Below, piece by piece: positions 16,786 through 25,726 of a stretch of DNA of 64,000 nucleotides. This DNA comes from Pseudomonadota bacterium (lineage in GTDB: Bacteria > Pseudomonadota > Alphaproteobacteria > Rhizobiales > Xanthobacteraceae): the NCBI GenBank assembly GCA_023386885.1, contig JAEWIX010000024.1:1-64000 (forward strand), in the 5' to 3' direction. The stretch's first letter is position 1; each line of letters starts with the position of its first letter. The notes under the pieces are model-generated. The model saw only the letters and a list, made by a program, of their open reading frames with translations. It made no database searches and was not told the origin of the DNA. The translations under genes were made by a program, and so were the position numbers.

Positions 16786-17220
16786 TCAAGCGAAGAAGCG
16801 TTCGAGTTTGTCGAGCGTCCCGGTCCAGCCACGCTCGTGGCCGTCGCGTGCGGCCTCGTCGAAGAATTGCGCGTGGTTGAGTGTGAGCAGCGTGCCATCG
16901 CCGTCCAGGCGCAAGGTGATGGTGACGAGCGATTCACGCTCCGGCGTCGTGTGCCACGCCCAACTGAACACCAGCCGCTGATCTGGTGTCACGTCGCGAT
17001 AGCTGCCGCCGACTTCGTGTGTCTCGCCGTCGTCGGTAGCGAAGCGAATACGAAAGCGGCCGCCGACGCGCACGTCCATCTCGGCCCGAACCGACTCAGC
17101 GACCGTATTCGCGGGGCCGAACCAGCGGGCTATTTTTTCGGGATCGATCCACGCCGCGAAAACCTTTTCGGGCGTGGCATTGATCCGGCGGTTGATGGTG
17201 AGGCTGGGTTGGGTGAGCAC
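16786..17220 (-). CDS. SRPBCC / AHSA1-type protein
   Basis: A 144-aa START-like (SRPBCC, Aha1-type) protein. The N-terminus has RRINATPEKVFAAWIDPEKIARWFGP, the family hallmark, followed by GGRFRIRF and the C-terminal HERGWTGTLDKLERFF helix. The GTG at 17220 has a GGAGGA ribosome site 6-7 bp upstream. This start lies inside the ArsR gene, giving a 91-bp overlap. SRPBCC genes are commonly paired with ArsR regulators; the ligand is unknown. Confidence 0.88.
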   Translation of the reverse strand: MLTQPSLTINRRINATPEKVFAAWIDPEKIARWFGPANTVAESVRAEMDVRVGGRFRIRFATDDGETHEVGGSYRDVTPDQRLVFSWAWHTTPERESLVTITLRLDGDGTLLTLNHAQFFDEAARDGHERGWTGTLDKLERFFA

Positions 17221-17549
17221 GCGTCGTCCTCCACAAAGGCTGCGAGACGGTCGAGTTGTTCGGTCCAGAACCGCTGGTAGCGATTGAGCCACTGCATGGC
17301 GTCTTCCATCGGGCCGGCGTTTAGCCGGCAGGTCACCGCACGTCCGACCTTGCTGCGCGCGATCAAGCCGGCATCGGACAGCACGTCGAGATGCTTCATC
17401 ACCGCGGGCAACGACATCGCGAACGGCTTGGCGAGTTCGCTCACGGTAACGCAGTCACGGCTTTCGAGTTGCGCCAGCAGGGCGCGGCGCGTCGGGTCCG
17501 CCAGGGCGGCAAAGGTGCGATCGAGCGGGTTGGTTGGATAGTAAACCAT
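17130..17549 (-). CDS. ArsR-family transcriptional regulator
   Basis: A 139-aa metal-independent ArsR/SmtB winged-helix repressor. The core FAALADPTRRALLAQLESRDCVTVSELAKPF...SLPAVMKHLDVLSDAGLI helix-turn-helix is clear, with SKVGRAVTCRLN as the wing. No metal-binding ELCVCDL motif is present, so the signal is not a classic metal. The C-terminal 30 residues are Pro/Ser/Arg-rich because they are read in another frame over the SRPBCC gene. ATG 17549 lies inside a palindrome (17544-17555), consistent with autorepression of the five-gene operon. Confidence 0.88.
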   Translation of the reverse strand: MVYYPTNPLDRTFAALADPTRRALLAQLESRDCVTVSELAKPFAMSLPAVMKHLDVLSDAGLIARSKVGRAVTCRLNAGPMEDAMQWLNRYQRFWTEQLDRLAAFVEDDACSPNPASPSTAGSMPRPKRFSRRGSIPKK

Positions 17550-17555
17550 TTGGTT
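17544..17555. promoter_or_regulatory. Palindrome over the ArsR start codon
   Basis: AACCA-TT-TGGTT is a perfect 5-bp inverted repeat with a 2-bp spacer. It covers the start codon of the ArsR gene. Position and symmetry fit an ArsR autoregulatory operator controlling the operon that ends at 15236. Binding is inferred. Confidence 0.55.
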
Positions 17556-17718
17556 AAGTATAGAGGCGAGCCGCTGCGCGTCAAGGGCAGCAATTGACGC
17601 ATGGGTGTTTGCGAAATTCGGATCGGGCAATGGACGCGCGGCGTCGCCTCATCAGCAGCGTCGTCCCCGCGAAGGGAGAGGTATTCGCGGATACAGCAGC
17701 GCCCGGGTGTCCGAATTG

Positions 17719-18387
17719 TTACTGCGCCACCGCCGCTTGGATCAGCTTGACGGCGTCGTCGCTGCTCCATTCGGCAGGCCCCGCCATGTTGCCGATCTGG
17801 CAGCCCTTGCCGTCGATCAGCACCGATGTCGGCATCCCCAGCGCGAGCCCGATGCTCTTGAGGTCCTGAAATACCTTCGCCTTGGCGTCGCTGAAATTGC
17901 CGAGCCGGGTCAGGTTGGCGTCCTTGAGGAAGGCTTTCGGCTTTTCGAGGTCGCGAGTGTCGATATTGACGGCGACCACCTGGAACTTGTCGCCGCCGAG
18001 CTTGGCTTCGAGCTGCTCGAGCGCCGGCATTTCCTTGCGGCACGGCACGCACCACGTCGCCCACAGGTTGAGCAGCACGGTCTTGCCGCGCCAGTCGGAA
18101 AGCTTTTTCGGGTTGCCTTGGCCGTCGTCGAAGACGAGATCGGGCATCTTCATCGGTTTCTGGACCATGGTCAGAGCCGCCACTTCGCCGGTCGCCAGCG
18201 GCGCGATTTTCTGCGCCAAGGCGGCCGCGCCCGCGCAGTCCGGGTCGCCAGCCGCTTGCTGCATGGCGTTCCATTGGGTGACGATGCCGTAGCCGACGAT
18301 GGCGCCGGCCGCGATCGCGCTGAGCAGCAGCGGCAGGCGGCGGGAGGCGGGGCGGGCAGGCGGATTGTCGGGCATATCGTTTGTCAT
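17719..18387 (-). CDS. tlpA: Membrane-anchored thiol:disulfide interchange protein TlpA
   Basis: A 222-aa periplasmic thioredoxin anchored by one N-terminal helix (about residues 18-37). The active site is WCVPC (Cys113/Cys116). Extra cysteines at 51 and about 196 match the second, structural disulfide known in Bradyrhizobium TlpA. Known TlpA reduces the copper-site partners of cytochrome oxidase (ScoI, CoxB). The IAPLA-GEVAALTM and GPAEW segments also match my memory of that protein. It is divergent from argH across 98 bp. Confidence 0.93.
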   Translation of the reverse strand: MTNDMPDNPPARPASRRLPLLLSAIAAGAIVGYGIVTQWNAMQQAAGDPDCAGAAALAQKIAPLATGEVAALTMVQKPMKMPDLVFDDGQGNPKKLSDWRGKTVLLNLWATWCVPCRKEMPALEQLEAKLGGDKFQVVAVNIDTRDLEKPKAFLKDANLTRLGNFSDAKAKVFQDLKSIGLALGMPTSVLIDGKGCQIGNMAGPAEWSSDDAVKLIQAAVAQ

Positions 18388-18485
18388 CCGGGGGGTGATG
18401 CGGTTATGCAGGGGCTTATACGGGAAACCGGGCGCAAAGCGGAATCAGCGATCCCGCCGGCCTCGGACAAATCGAGCGGAATAGC

Positions 18486-19892
18486 ATGAGCAACAAGATG
18501 TGGGGCGGCAGGTTCGAGGACGGACCCGACGCGATCATGGAGGAAATCAACGTCTCCATCGACGTCGATCGCCACCTTTACGCGCAGGATATCGCCGCAT
18601 CCAAGGCCCACGCCGCCATGCTTGCCGCGCAGGGCATTATCACCGCGAGTGATGCAAAAAACATCGCCAAAGGTCTAGACACGATTTTGTCAGAGATCGC
18701 GGCCGACAAATTCACGTTCAAGCGAGCGTTGGAAGACATTCACATGAATGTCGAGAGCCGCTTGAGCGAATTGATCGGCCCGGCGGCGGGGCGGTTGCAT
18801 ACCGCGCGCTCGCGCAACGATCAGGTGGCGACCGATTTTCGGTTGTTCGTGCGCGACACCATCGACGCCATCGACGCGGCCTTGGCGAGCTTGCAGCAGG
18901 CGCTGGCGGAGCGTGCGTTTGAGCACGCCGATACCGTGATGCCCGGCTTCACGCATTTGCAAACGGCGCAGCCGGTGACGTTCGGTCATCATCTCCTCGC
19001 CTATGTCGAGATGACGGCGCGCGACCGTGGTCGCTTTGCCGACGCGCGCAAGCGGCTCAACGAAAGCCCGCTCGGCGCGGCGGCATTGGCCGGCACCTCG
19101 TTCCCGATCGACCGCCACGCCACCGCGAAAGCGCTCGGTTTCGACCGCCCGATGGCCAATTCGCTCGACGCGGTGTCGGATCGCGACTTCGTGCTGGAGA
19201 CGCTTTCGGCGTCATCGATCGCGTCGGTGCATCTGTCGCGCCTCGCGGAGGAGATCGTGATCTGGACCTCGCCGCTGGTCGGTCTGGTGCGGCTGTCCGA
19301 CAAGTTCACCAGCGGCTCCTCGATCATGCCGCAGAAGCGCAATCCCGATGCCGCCGAACTGGTGCGCGCCAAGACCGGCCGCGTCATCGGTTCGCTGAAC
19401 GCGCTGCTGATCGTGATGAAGGGCCTCCCGCTCGCCTATCAGAAGGACATGCAGGAGGACAAGGAAGGCGCGATGGAAGGCTTCGCGGCGATCTCGCTGG
19501 CGATCCGCGCCATCGCCGGCATGGTGCGCGACCTCGTGCCCGATGAAGCCCGCATGAAGCTCGCGGCCGGCGAGGGCTACGCCACTGCGACCGATCTCGC
19601 CGACTGGCTGGTGCGCACCCTGAAGATGCCGTTCCGCGACGCGCATCATGTCACCGGGCGCATCGTCGGCATTGCCTCGAAGCAGGGCGTCGCGCTGCAC
19701 GAACTGCCGCTGAAGGCGATGCAGGCGGTCGAGCCGAAGATCACGGCGGCGGTGCTGGAGGTGCTATCGGTGGAGGCCTCGGTGAAAAGCCGCGTCAGTT
19801 ACGGCGGCACGGCGCCGAAGAACGTCCGCGCGCAGGCCAAGGCCTGGCTCAAACGCTTGGAAAAAGAGCAGAAATCGGGCCGTGCACGGTGA
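18486..19892 (+). CDS. argH: Argininosuccinate lyase
   Basis: A 468-aa lyase that splits argininosuccinate into arginine and fumarate, the last step of arginine synthesis. The fumarase/aspartase superfamily signature GSSIMPQKRNPD is intact and carries the mobile-loop catalytic serine. The HTARSRNDQ and MPGFTHLQTAQP blocks are present, and the start MSNKMWGGRFEDGPD is standard. Length is normal. lptM and lysA follow downstream in the same direction. Confidence 0.97.
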   Translation: MSNKMWGGRFEDGPDAIMEEINVSIDVDRHLYAQDIAASKAHAAMLAAQGIITASDAKNIAKGLDTILSEIAADKFTFKRALEDIHMNVESRLSELIGPAAGRLHTARSRNDQVATDFRLFVRDTIDAIDAALASLQQALAERAFEHADTVMPGFTHLQTAQPVTFGHHLLAYVEMTARDRGRFADARKRLNESPLGAAALAGTSFPIDRHATAKALGFDRPMANSLDAVSDRDFVLETLSASSIASVHLSRLAEEIVIWTSPLVGLVRLSDKFTSGSSIMPQKRNPDAAELVRAKTGRVIGSLNALLIVMKGLPLAYQKDMQEDKEGAMEGFAAISLAIRAIAGMVRDLVPDEARMKLAAGEGYATATDLADWLVRTLKMPFRDAHHVTGRIVGIASKQGVALHELPLKAMQAVEPKITAAVLEVLSVEASVKSRVSYGGTAPKNVRAQAKAWLKRLEKEQKSGRAR

Positions 19893-19977
19893 TTCAAGAC
19901 AATTTCCCGCAGCAGCAGGGCTGGCCAGCGCCATTCAATCTTTGTATGGTGGCGCCGCATTCTTGGGGAACTCTACC

Positions 19978-20235
19978 GTGAGCCGCATACCTCACCCGGT
20001 CTCGTCCCGATGGGCCGTGATTCTGTTGACCGCTGCGACGCTGGCGCTGGCCGGTTGCGGGCGCAAAGGTGCGCTCGATCTGCCGCCCAACGCGCCGACA
20101 CAGCCGAACGCGGCACAGGACGCGCCTCCTCAAGAGCGGGGCAGCGTGTTCAATCCGTCGCCTGAGAACAACCGGGAGCCGGCAGCGGCCAGGGGTCGCC
20201 AGAGGTCGTTCGTTCTCGATCCTTTGCTGGATTAA
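19978..20235 (+). CDS. lptM: LPS translocon maturation lipoprotein LptM-like
   Basis: An 85-aa lipoprotein. A signal peptide with hydrophobic core (WAVILLTAATLALA) ends in the lipobox LAGC. The GCGRKGALDLPP sequence just after the lipid-modified Cys is the LptM/YifL signature. LptM is known to assist LptD/LptE assembly at the outer membrane. GTG 19978 is preceded by GGGGA. It lies between argH and lysA, the usual place in proteobacteria, with 6 bp to lysA. Confidence 0.85.
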   Translation: MSRIPHPVSSRWAVILLTAATLALAGCGRKGALDLPPNAPTQPNAAQDAPPQERGSVFNPSPENNREPAAARGRQRSFVLDPLLD

Positions 20236-20241
20236 ATTTCG

Positions 20242-21507
20242 ATGCGTCACTTCGACTATCGCGACGGCGTGCTGCACGCCGAGGCCGTGAACCTGTCCGC
20301 GGTCGCCGACGCGGTCGGCACGCCGTTCTATTGCTATTCGACGGCGACGCTGGAACGGCACTATCGCGTGTTTACCGAAGCCTTCGCCGGCACCGACCAT
20401 CTGGTCTGCTACGCGATGAAGGCAAATTCGAATCAGTCGGTGCTGCGCACGCTGGCGAAGCTGGGCGCGGGCGCCGACGTGGTCTCCGGCGGCGAACTCA
20501 AGCGTGCGCTGGCGGCAGGCATTCCGGCCGACAAGATCTTGTTCTCCGGCGTCGGCAAGACGGCGGACGAATTGCGGCTCGCGGTGTCGCACGGCATCCG
20601 CTGCATCAATATCGAATCCGAACCCGAGCTTGAATTGCTGTCGCAGGTCGCGTCGCAGATGGGACGCACCGCGCACATCTCGATTCGCGTCAATCCCGAT
20701 GTCGATTCCGGCACGCACGCAAAAATTTCCACCGGCAAGTCCGAAAACAAGTTCGGCATTCCGATCGCGCGCGCGCGCGAGGTCTATGCCAAGGCGGCGA
20801 AGCTGCCCGGCATCGCGGTCAGCGGCGTCGACATGCATATCGGCAGCCAGATCACCGATCTCGGTCCGATGGAGGCAGCGTTCCGCCTGCTGGCGGAGTT
20901 CGTCACCGTGCTGCGCGGCGACGGTCACACGATTTCGCATGTTGATTTCGGCGGCGGGCTCGGCGTGCCGTATTACGAGGATCGCGCCGCGCCGCCGGAG
21001 CCGCTCGCCTATGCCGCGATGGTCAAGCGCGTCACGCACAATCTCGGCTGCACGCTGATGTTCGAGCCCGGCCGCATGATCGTCGGTAATGCTGGGATAC
21101 TTGTCACGCGCGTGATCTATGTGAAGCGCGGCGACGTGCGCAACTTCGTCATCATCGATGCCGCGATGAACGACCTGATCCGCCCGACATTATACGAGGC
21201 CTATCACCAGATCATGCCGGTGCGCGCCGCGGCGCCGGATGCGCCGGTGCTGGTCGCGGACGTGGTCGGCCCGGTGTGCGAGACCGGCGACTATCTCGCG
21301 CTCGGGCGCACCTTGCCGGAGCCGAAGGCGGGTGACCTGCTGGCGATCATGACCGCCGGCGCTTACGGCGCGGTGCAGGCCGGCACCTACAACACCCGGC
21401 CGCTGGTGCCCGAGGTACTGGTCAAGGGCGATCAATACGCCGTGGTGCGCCCACGCATCGACGTCGATCAGTTGATCGCGATGGATACCTCCGCGCCCTG
21501 GTTGTGA
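20242..21507 (+). CDS. lysA: Diaminopimelate decarboxylase
   Basis: A 421-aa PLP-dependent fold-III decarboxylase that converts meso-diaminopimelate to lysine. The PLP lysine lies in CYAMKANSN near residue 58. The FGGGLGVPY phosphate-binding loop and the GPVCETGD active-site cysteine block are present. It starts 6 bp after lptM. dapF, which makes its substrate, is at 54168 in the same window but is not linked. Confidence 0.97.
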   Translation: MRHFDYRDGVLHAEAVNLSAVADAVGTPFYCYSTATLERHYRVFTEAFAGTDHLVCYAMKANSNQSVLRTLAKLGAGADVVSGGELKRALAAGIPADKILFSGVGKTADELRLAVSHGIRCINIESEPELELLSQVASQMGRTAHISIRVNPDVDSGTHAKISTGKSENKFGIPIARAREVYAKAAKLPGIAVSGVDMHIGSQITDLGPMEAAFRLLAEFVTVLRGDGHTISHVDFGGGLGVPYYEDRAAPPEPLAYAAMVKRVTHNLGCTLMFEPGRMIVGNAGILVTRVIYVKRGDVRNFVIIDAAMNDLIRPTLYEAYHQIMPVRAAAPDAPVLVADVVGPVCETGDYLALGRTLPEPKAGDLLAIMTAGAYGAVQAGTYNTRPLVPEVLVKGDQYAVVRPRIDVDQLIAMDTSAPWL

Positions 21508-21621
21508 TCCGAACCCGGCCTTGTCACGTTGTCGTGTCATGAAGGGGTGCCTGCCAGGACAGGCGCGAACCGTGCCTCAATGCCGCCGTTGTGGTAGGAT
21601 GCTTTAGCTTCGCAGGGGCAA

Positions 21622-21647
21622 CCGGAGAGTTGCAACCCGGAGAGTTG
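21622..21647 (+). repeat. Tandem duplication of the ribosome-binding region
   Basis: CCGGAGAGTTG occurs at 21622-21632 and again at 21637-21647, giving two GGAGAG Shine-Dalgarno-like sites before the TTG start at 21649. The copy spacing is 15 bp. The second site lies only 4 bp from the start. Confidence 0.7.
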
Positions 21648-21648
21648 A

Positions 21649-24195
21649 TTGAGCGCTGCCGCACCTGATCCATCCGATCCGCTCCGCGTTGCCGAAACGG
21701 CGGCGCGGCCTCCGGCGAATGCCGTGCTGGAGCAGGCCGTGCGGCGCGCGAGCTGGGCCATCGCGTGGGAGCGCGGTTGGCCGCATGCAGCGCGCATCCT
21801 CGGCGTCGTCGGATTGTTCCTTGCCGCCTCATGGGCCGGCTTGTGGCTGGCGTTACCATTTGTCGCACGTATTGTCGGATTGGGGCTGTTCGCGGTGCTG
21901 GCTCTCGCGGCGTTGGTGCCGTTGATCCGGTTCCGCTGGCCGCGCCGCGACGAGGCGCTGCGGCGCCTCGATCATGGCAGCGGCATCCGCCATCGCCCGG
22001 TGACGACGCTGGCCGATACGGTGTCGTCGCACGATCCGGTCGCGCTGGCGCTCTGGCAGGCTCAGCGGCAGCGCACATTGGCCTCACTGAAGCGGATTCG
22101 CGCGGGCTTGCCGTCGCCGCGACTGGCGCTACGCGACCCATGGGCGCTGCGCGCCTTGGTGGTGTTGCTGGTGATCGCCACCTATGTTGCCGCCGGTGGC
22201 GACCGCACGGCTCGGATTGCCGCAGCCTTTGACTGGAACGGTGTTCTGGCGCCCGCCAACGTCCGGGTCGACGCGTGGGTGACGCCGCCGCTTTATACTG
22301 CCAAGCCGCCGATCATTCTGTCGGCCGCCAACAAGGAGGTCGATGGCGCTCCGCTCTCGGTGCCGGCCGGCAGCACGCTGATCGTGCGCTCCAGCGGCGG
22401 CAGTCTCGATGTCGCCGTTAGCGGCGGTGTGGCGGACGCGCCGCAGGCGACTGACGCGCCGCAAGGCACCAGCGAGCGCCATTTCGCCATCACCGGCGAC
22501 GGCACCGCTCAGGTGCGCGCGCCCTCGGGGCAGCCGCGCTGGGCCTTCACCGCGGTACCCGACCGGCCGCCGACCGTTACGCTCGCCAAGGATCCGGAGC
22601 GGCAGGCGCGCGGTTCGCTGCAACTGACCTATCAGATCGACGACGACTACGGCGTCACCGAAGCGCATGCGCATTTCGCCGTGCGCGCGGACAATCCGTC
22701 GCCGAGTGGCGAGAGTTCGACGGCGCGTCCGCTGTTCGATCCGCCGCAACTGGCGCTGGCGCTGCCCAATGCGCGGACCCGGAAGGGCGTCGGTCAGACC
22801 GTCAAGGATTTCAGCGAAGACCCTTACGCCGGCGCCGAAATGACGATGACGCTGACGGCGCGCGACGAAGCCGGCAACGAGGGGCATAGCGAAGCCTATG
22901 CGATGCGGCTGCCGGAGCGGGTGTTCACCAAGCCATTGGCCCGTGCGCTGATCGAGCAGCGGCGCAATCTGGCGCTGGATGCCAATCAGGCGCCACTGGT
23001 GGAAGTGGCGTTGAAGGCGTTGCTGATCGCGCCGGAAGCCTTCACGCCGGAGGCCGGACAATATCTCGGTCTGCGTTCGGTGGCGCGGCAGGCCGAACGC
23101 GCGCGCACCGACGATGCGTTGCGTGAGGTCGTCGCCAGCCTGTGGGCGCTCGCGCTGTCGATCGAGGACAGCGACATCACCGATGTCGACAAGGCATTGC
23201 GCGCGGCGCAGGACGCCCTGAAAGAGGCGCTGGAGCGCGGCGCCAGCGATGAGGAAATCAAGAAGCTCACCGAGAATCTGCGTGCGGCGCTCGACAAGTT
23301 CCTGCAACAACTGGCCGAGCGGCTGCGTAATAATCCGCAGCAACTGGCGCGTCCGCTCGATCCCAATACCCGTACCATGCGGCAGCAGGATCTCGACAGC
23401 ATGATCGAGCGCATGGAACGTCTCTCGCGTTCCGGCGACAAGGACGCGGCCAAGCAGTTGCTCGATCAACTGGCGCGGATGCTCGAGAACTTGCAGATGG
23501 CACGACCGGGCCAGGGCGGCGACGGCGATATGCAACAGTCGCTCAACGAACTAGGCGACATGATCCGCAAGCAGCAGCAGTTGCGTGACAAGACCTTCAA
23601 GGAAGGTCAGGATTCGCGGCGTGACCGGCAGCGCGGCCAGCAGGGCAATCGCGACGCCATGAACGGGTTGCAGCAGGATCAGCAGGCGCTGCGCGAACGG
23701 CTACGCAGATTGCAAGAGCAGTTGGCGCAGCAGGGCATGCAGCCGGGTCAGCAAGGCCAGGGTCAGAAAGGGCAGGGCGAATCCGGCGACGGTGAAAACG
23801 GGCTGGGCTCCGCCGATTCGGCAATGGGTGACGCGGATGGCCAGCTCGGCGATGGCAACGCCGACGGTGCGGTGGACTCGCAGGGTCGCGCGCTCGATGC
23901 CTTGCGCAAGGGCGCGCAGAATCTGGCGCAGGCGATGCAGCAAAACGGCGAAGGCCAGCAGAACGGCCCCGGCGATCGTCTCGGCCGGCAGCAAAGCGGC
24001 GGCAATCGCACCGATCCCCTCGGCCGTCCGTTGCGCGGCCGTGAACTCGGCGACGACCTGTCGGTGAAAATTCCCGGCGAGATCGACGTGCAGCGCGTGC
24101 GTCGCATCCTCGAGGAGTTGCGCCGCCGGCTGGCCGATCCGGCGCGGCCGCAGATCGAACTCGATTACATCGAGCGGCTGCTCAAGGATTATTGA
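21649..24195 (+). CDS. TIGR02302 / DUF4175 family membrane protein
   Basis: An 848-aa alphaproteobacterial DUF4175 protein of unknown function. Two N-terminal hydrophobic helices (about residues 45-95) and a third near 165-185 anchor it. A periplasmic region of beta-rich repeats follows (WVTPPLYTAKPPIIL and similar). From about 500 to the end it is a long Gln/Gly/Arg-rich coiled coil and low-complexity segment with many QQ and GQ pairs, ending in a conserved ELRRRLADPARPQIELDYIERLLKDY-type tail. The TTG start is forced by an in-frame stop at 21646. It is convergent with the CpdR-like gene (53 bp). Confidence 0.85.
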   Translation: MSAAAPDPSDPLRVAETAARPPANAVLEQAVRRASWAIAWERGWPHAARILGVVGLFLAASWAGLWLALPFVARIVGLGLFAVLALAALVPLIRFRWPRRDEALRRLDHGSGIRHRPVTTLADTVSSHDPVALALWQAQRQRTLASLKRIRAGLPSPRLALRDPWALRALVVLLVIATYVAAGGDRTARIAAAFDWNGVLAPANVRVDAWVTPPLYTAKPPIILSAANKEVDGAPLSVPAGSTLIVRSSGGSLDVAVSGGVADAPQATDAPQGTSERHFAITGDGTAQVRAPSGQPRWAFTAVPDRPPTVTLAKDPERQARGSLQLTYQIDDDYGVTEAHAHFAVRADNPSPSGESSTARPLFDPPQLALALPNARTRKGVGQTVKDFSEDPYAGAEMTMTLTARDEAGNEGHSEAYAMRLPERVFTKPLARALIEQRRNLALDANQAPLVEVALKALLIAPEAFTPEAGQYLGLRSVARQAERARTDDALREVVASLWALALSIEDSDITDVDKALRAAQDALKEALERGASDEEIKKLTENLRAALDKFLQQLAERLRNNPQQLARPLDPNTRTMRQQDLDSMIERMERLSRSGDKDAAKQLLDQLARMLENLQMARPGQGGDGDMQQSLNELGDMIRKQQQLRDKTFKEGQDSRRDRQRGQQGNRDAMNGLQQDQQALRERLRRLQEQLAQQGMQPGQQGQGQKGQGESGDGENGLGSADSAMGDADGQLGDGNADGAVDSQGRALDALRKGAQNLAQAMQQNGEGQQNGPGDRLGRQQSGGNRTDPLGRPLRGRELGDDLSVKIPGEIDVQRVRRILEELRRRLADPARPQIELDYIERLLKDY

Positions 24196-24248
24196 GAGAT
24201 TGTCAGCTTCCTCAGGATAGCTCTCGCGCAGGCAGCGGGGCGCAGAAT

Positions 24249-24632
24249 CTAGGTCGCGCCCTTGCGCGAGGCCAGTGCGGCGTTGACCGCCGCGCGGATG
24301 TCGCTCACCGAAAACGGCTTGGTGACCACGTCATGCACGATGGCGCTGAGGTTGGATGCGCGCTCGCGTTGATCGGCAAAGCCGGTCATCAGCAACACGG
24401 TGAGATCGGGAAAATCGCGCGCGACCGTGAGCGCCAGCGCGATGCCGTCCATCACCGGCATCTTGATGTCGGTGAGCAGCAGGTCGAACGCGCCTTCCTC
24501 ACGAGTCAGGATATCGAGCGCCTCGGCGCCGTCTTCCGCGGTGACCGTCTCATGGCCGTCCATGGCGACGGCGCGCGCCACCAGCGAGCGCATCGAGTCT
24601 TCATCGTCGGCGATCAGGACGCGCGGCATCAC
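24249..24632 (-). CDS. cpdR: CpdR-like single-domain response regulator
   Basis: A 127-aa receiver-only protein. The acidic pair DDED, the phospho-Asp55 in LLLTDIKMP, the MTGFAD Thr region and the KPFS lysine are all present. CpdR in Caulobacter and rhizobia is a ClpXP adaptor switched by the CckA/ChpT phosphorelay. The TGFAD and KPFS blocks fit that subgroup, but identity from one receiver domain is provisional. It is preceded by the zinc-ribbon gene in the same direction (24-bp gap). Confidence 0.7.
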   Translation of the reverse strand: MMPRVLIADDEDSMRSLVARAVAMDGHETVTAEDGAEALDILTREEGAFDLLLTDIKMPVMDGIALALTVARDFPDLTVLLMTGFADQRERASNLSAIVHDVVTKPFSVSDIRAAVNAALASRKGAT

Positions 24633-24656
24633 GGCTACTCTGGTTCAGCGCGAAAG

Positions 24657-25535
24657 TTATGACACGCCGCCTGCGGCGAGGTCGTGTCGATTGAAGAAAC
24701 GCACATCGATATGGCGTCCTTCGGGCGGCGGCGCGGCCAGCCGGGAGCGAAACCAGGCTTTCTCGCCGGGCTTCAGCGACGCCTGCTCCAGCACCGCATT
24801 CCACGCGTAGATTTCGGCCCCCTTGGCGTCACGGACGACGAAGCGCAGCCGTGGCAATTCGACCGTTCTGCGCGCGACATCGACGACGTTGCCTTCGATT
24901 ACCAGCACCGGCTTGTTGTCGACGGTCTCGGTGCTGATCTTGACGTCCTTGATGGCGAGTCCGCGCAAATTCACCTCGAGACCGATCAACCGGTAGAACG
25001 TCGCGGTTTGCGGCAGCAGGCGGACGATCTCGACGCGCCACATCACAACCGCGGCGGCCAACGCCGCCATCGCGACGCAAGCGATCGGCAGCGTCAGGAT
25101 CGGTCTACGGGAGCGATGCGGCCGCTCGCCGCGTCGCCGAAGCCATGGCTTGAACCACGAACGGCGTGGTGATGGCCCTGCGGCAAAGCGGCCATTGCCG
25201 GGTGCATGTGCACCGTCCGGGGAGCCGTCGCGATCGTGATGATCGTTCGGCAGGTCGGCTGCAATCGAGGGGCTGTCGATAATCGGTGCATCGCTTGGCG
25301 GCTGCGTGTCCGACGCCGAGGGCTCGTTCCATTCCACCGTCTCGGGATCGGTGGCATCGCCCGCTGCATCGCTAGAGGCGAATGCAGGCATCGCGGGATT
25401 GGCGGAGGCGGACTGCTCGGCCCGTGCCAGCCACATCTGCTTGCAGCGCGCGCACCGCACCATCCGCCCGGCACGGCCGAGCTTGGCGGGATCGATGGCG
25501 AAAAAGGTCGTGCAGTGGGGACAAACGATGTTCAT
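24657..25535 (-). CDS. MJ0042-type zinc-ribbon membrane protein
   Basis: A 292-aa protein. The N-terminal zinc ribbon has CPHC (residues 5-8) and CARC near residue 28. A low-complexity Ser/Pro/Asp linker leads to a single membrane helix at about 145-170 (LPIACVAMAALAAAVVMW). A C-terminal DUF3426-like beta domain follows (VLVIEGNVVDVARR, LPRLRFVVRD). The topology suggests a cytosolic zinc ribbon and a periplasmic beta domain; no function is known. ATG 25535 is chosen because the zinc ribbon begins there. It is divergent from ftsE. Confidence 0.85.
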   Translation of the reverse strand: MNIVCPHCTTFFAIDPAKLGRAGRMVRCARCKQMWLARAEQSASANPAMPAFASSDAAGDATDPETVEWNEPSASDTQPPSDAPIIDSPSIAADLPNDHHDRDGSPDGAHAPGNGRFAAGPSPRRSWFKPWLRRRGERPHRSRRPILTLPIACVAMAALAAAVVMWRVEIVRLLPQTATFYRLIGLEVNLRGLAIKDVKISTETVDNKPVLVIEGNVVDVARRTVELPRLRFVVRDAKGAEIYAWNAVLEQASLKPGEKAWFRSRLAAPPPEGRHIDVRFFNRHDLAAGGVS

Positions 25536-25726
25536 GAGCGAATCGCCGCGATGAGACTCCCGGCAGCCTAGCCGCGGTCCGTTAACGAACCGGAAACCAT
25601 AATGGCGGCACAACGGTTAAGAAGTTTACGCCGTGTCGCGGCTCCGGACCGAAGCGCTCGCGCGGGTAGCAGGTCCGTTGCGCTGCCTCGGCCCGTGTCA
25701 CCTCGAACGCTCGGACGGAGCTGCCT

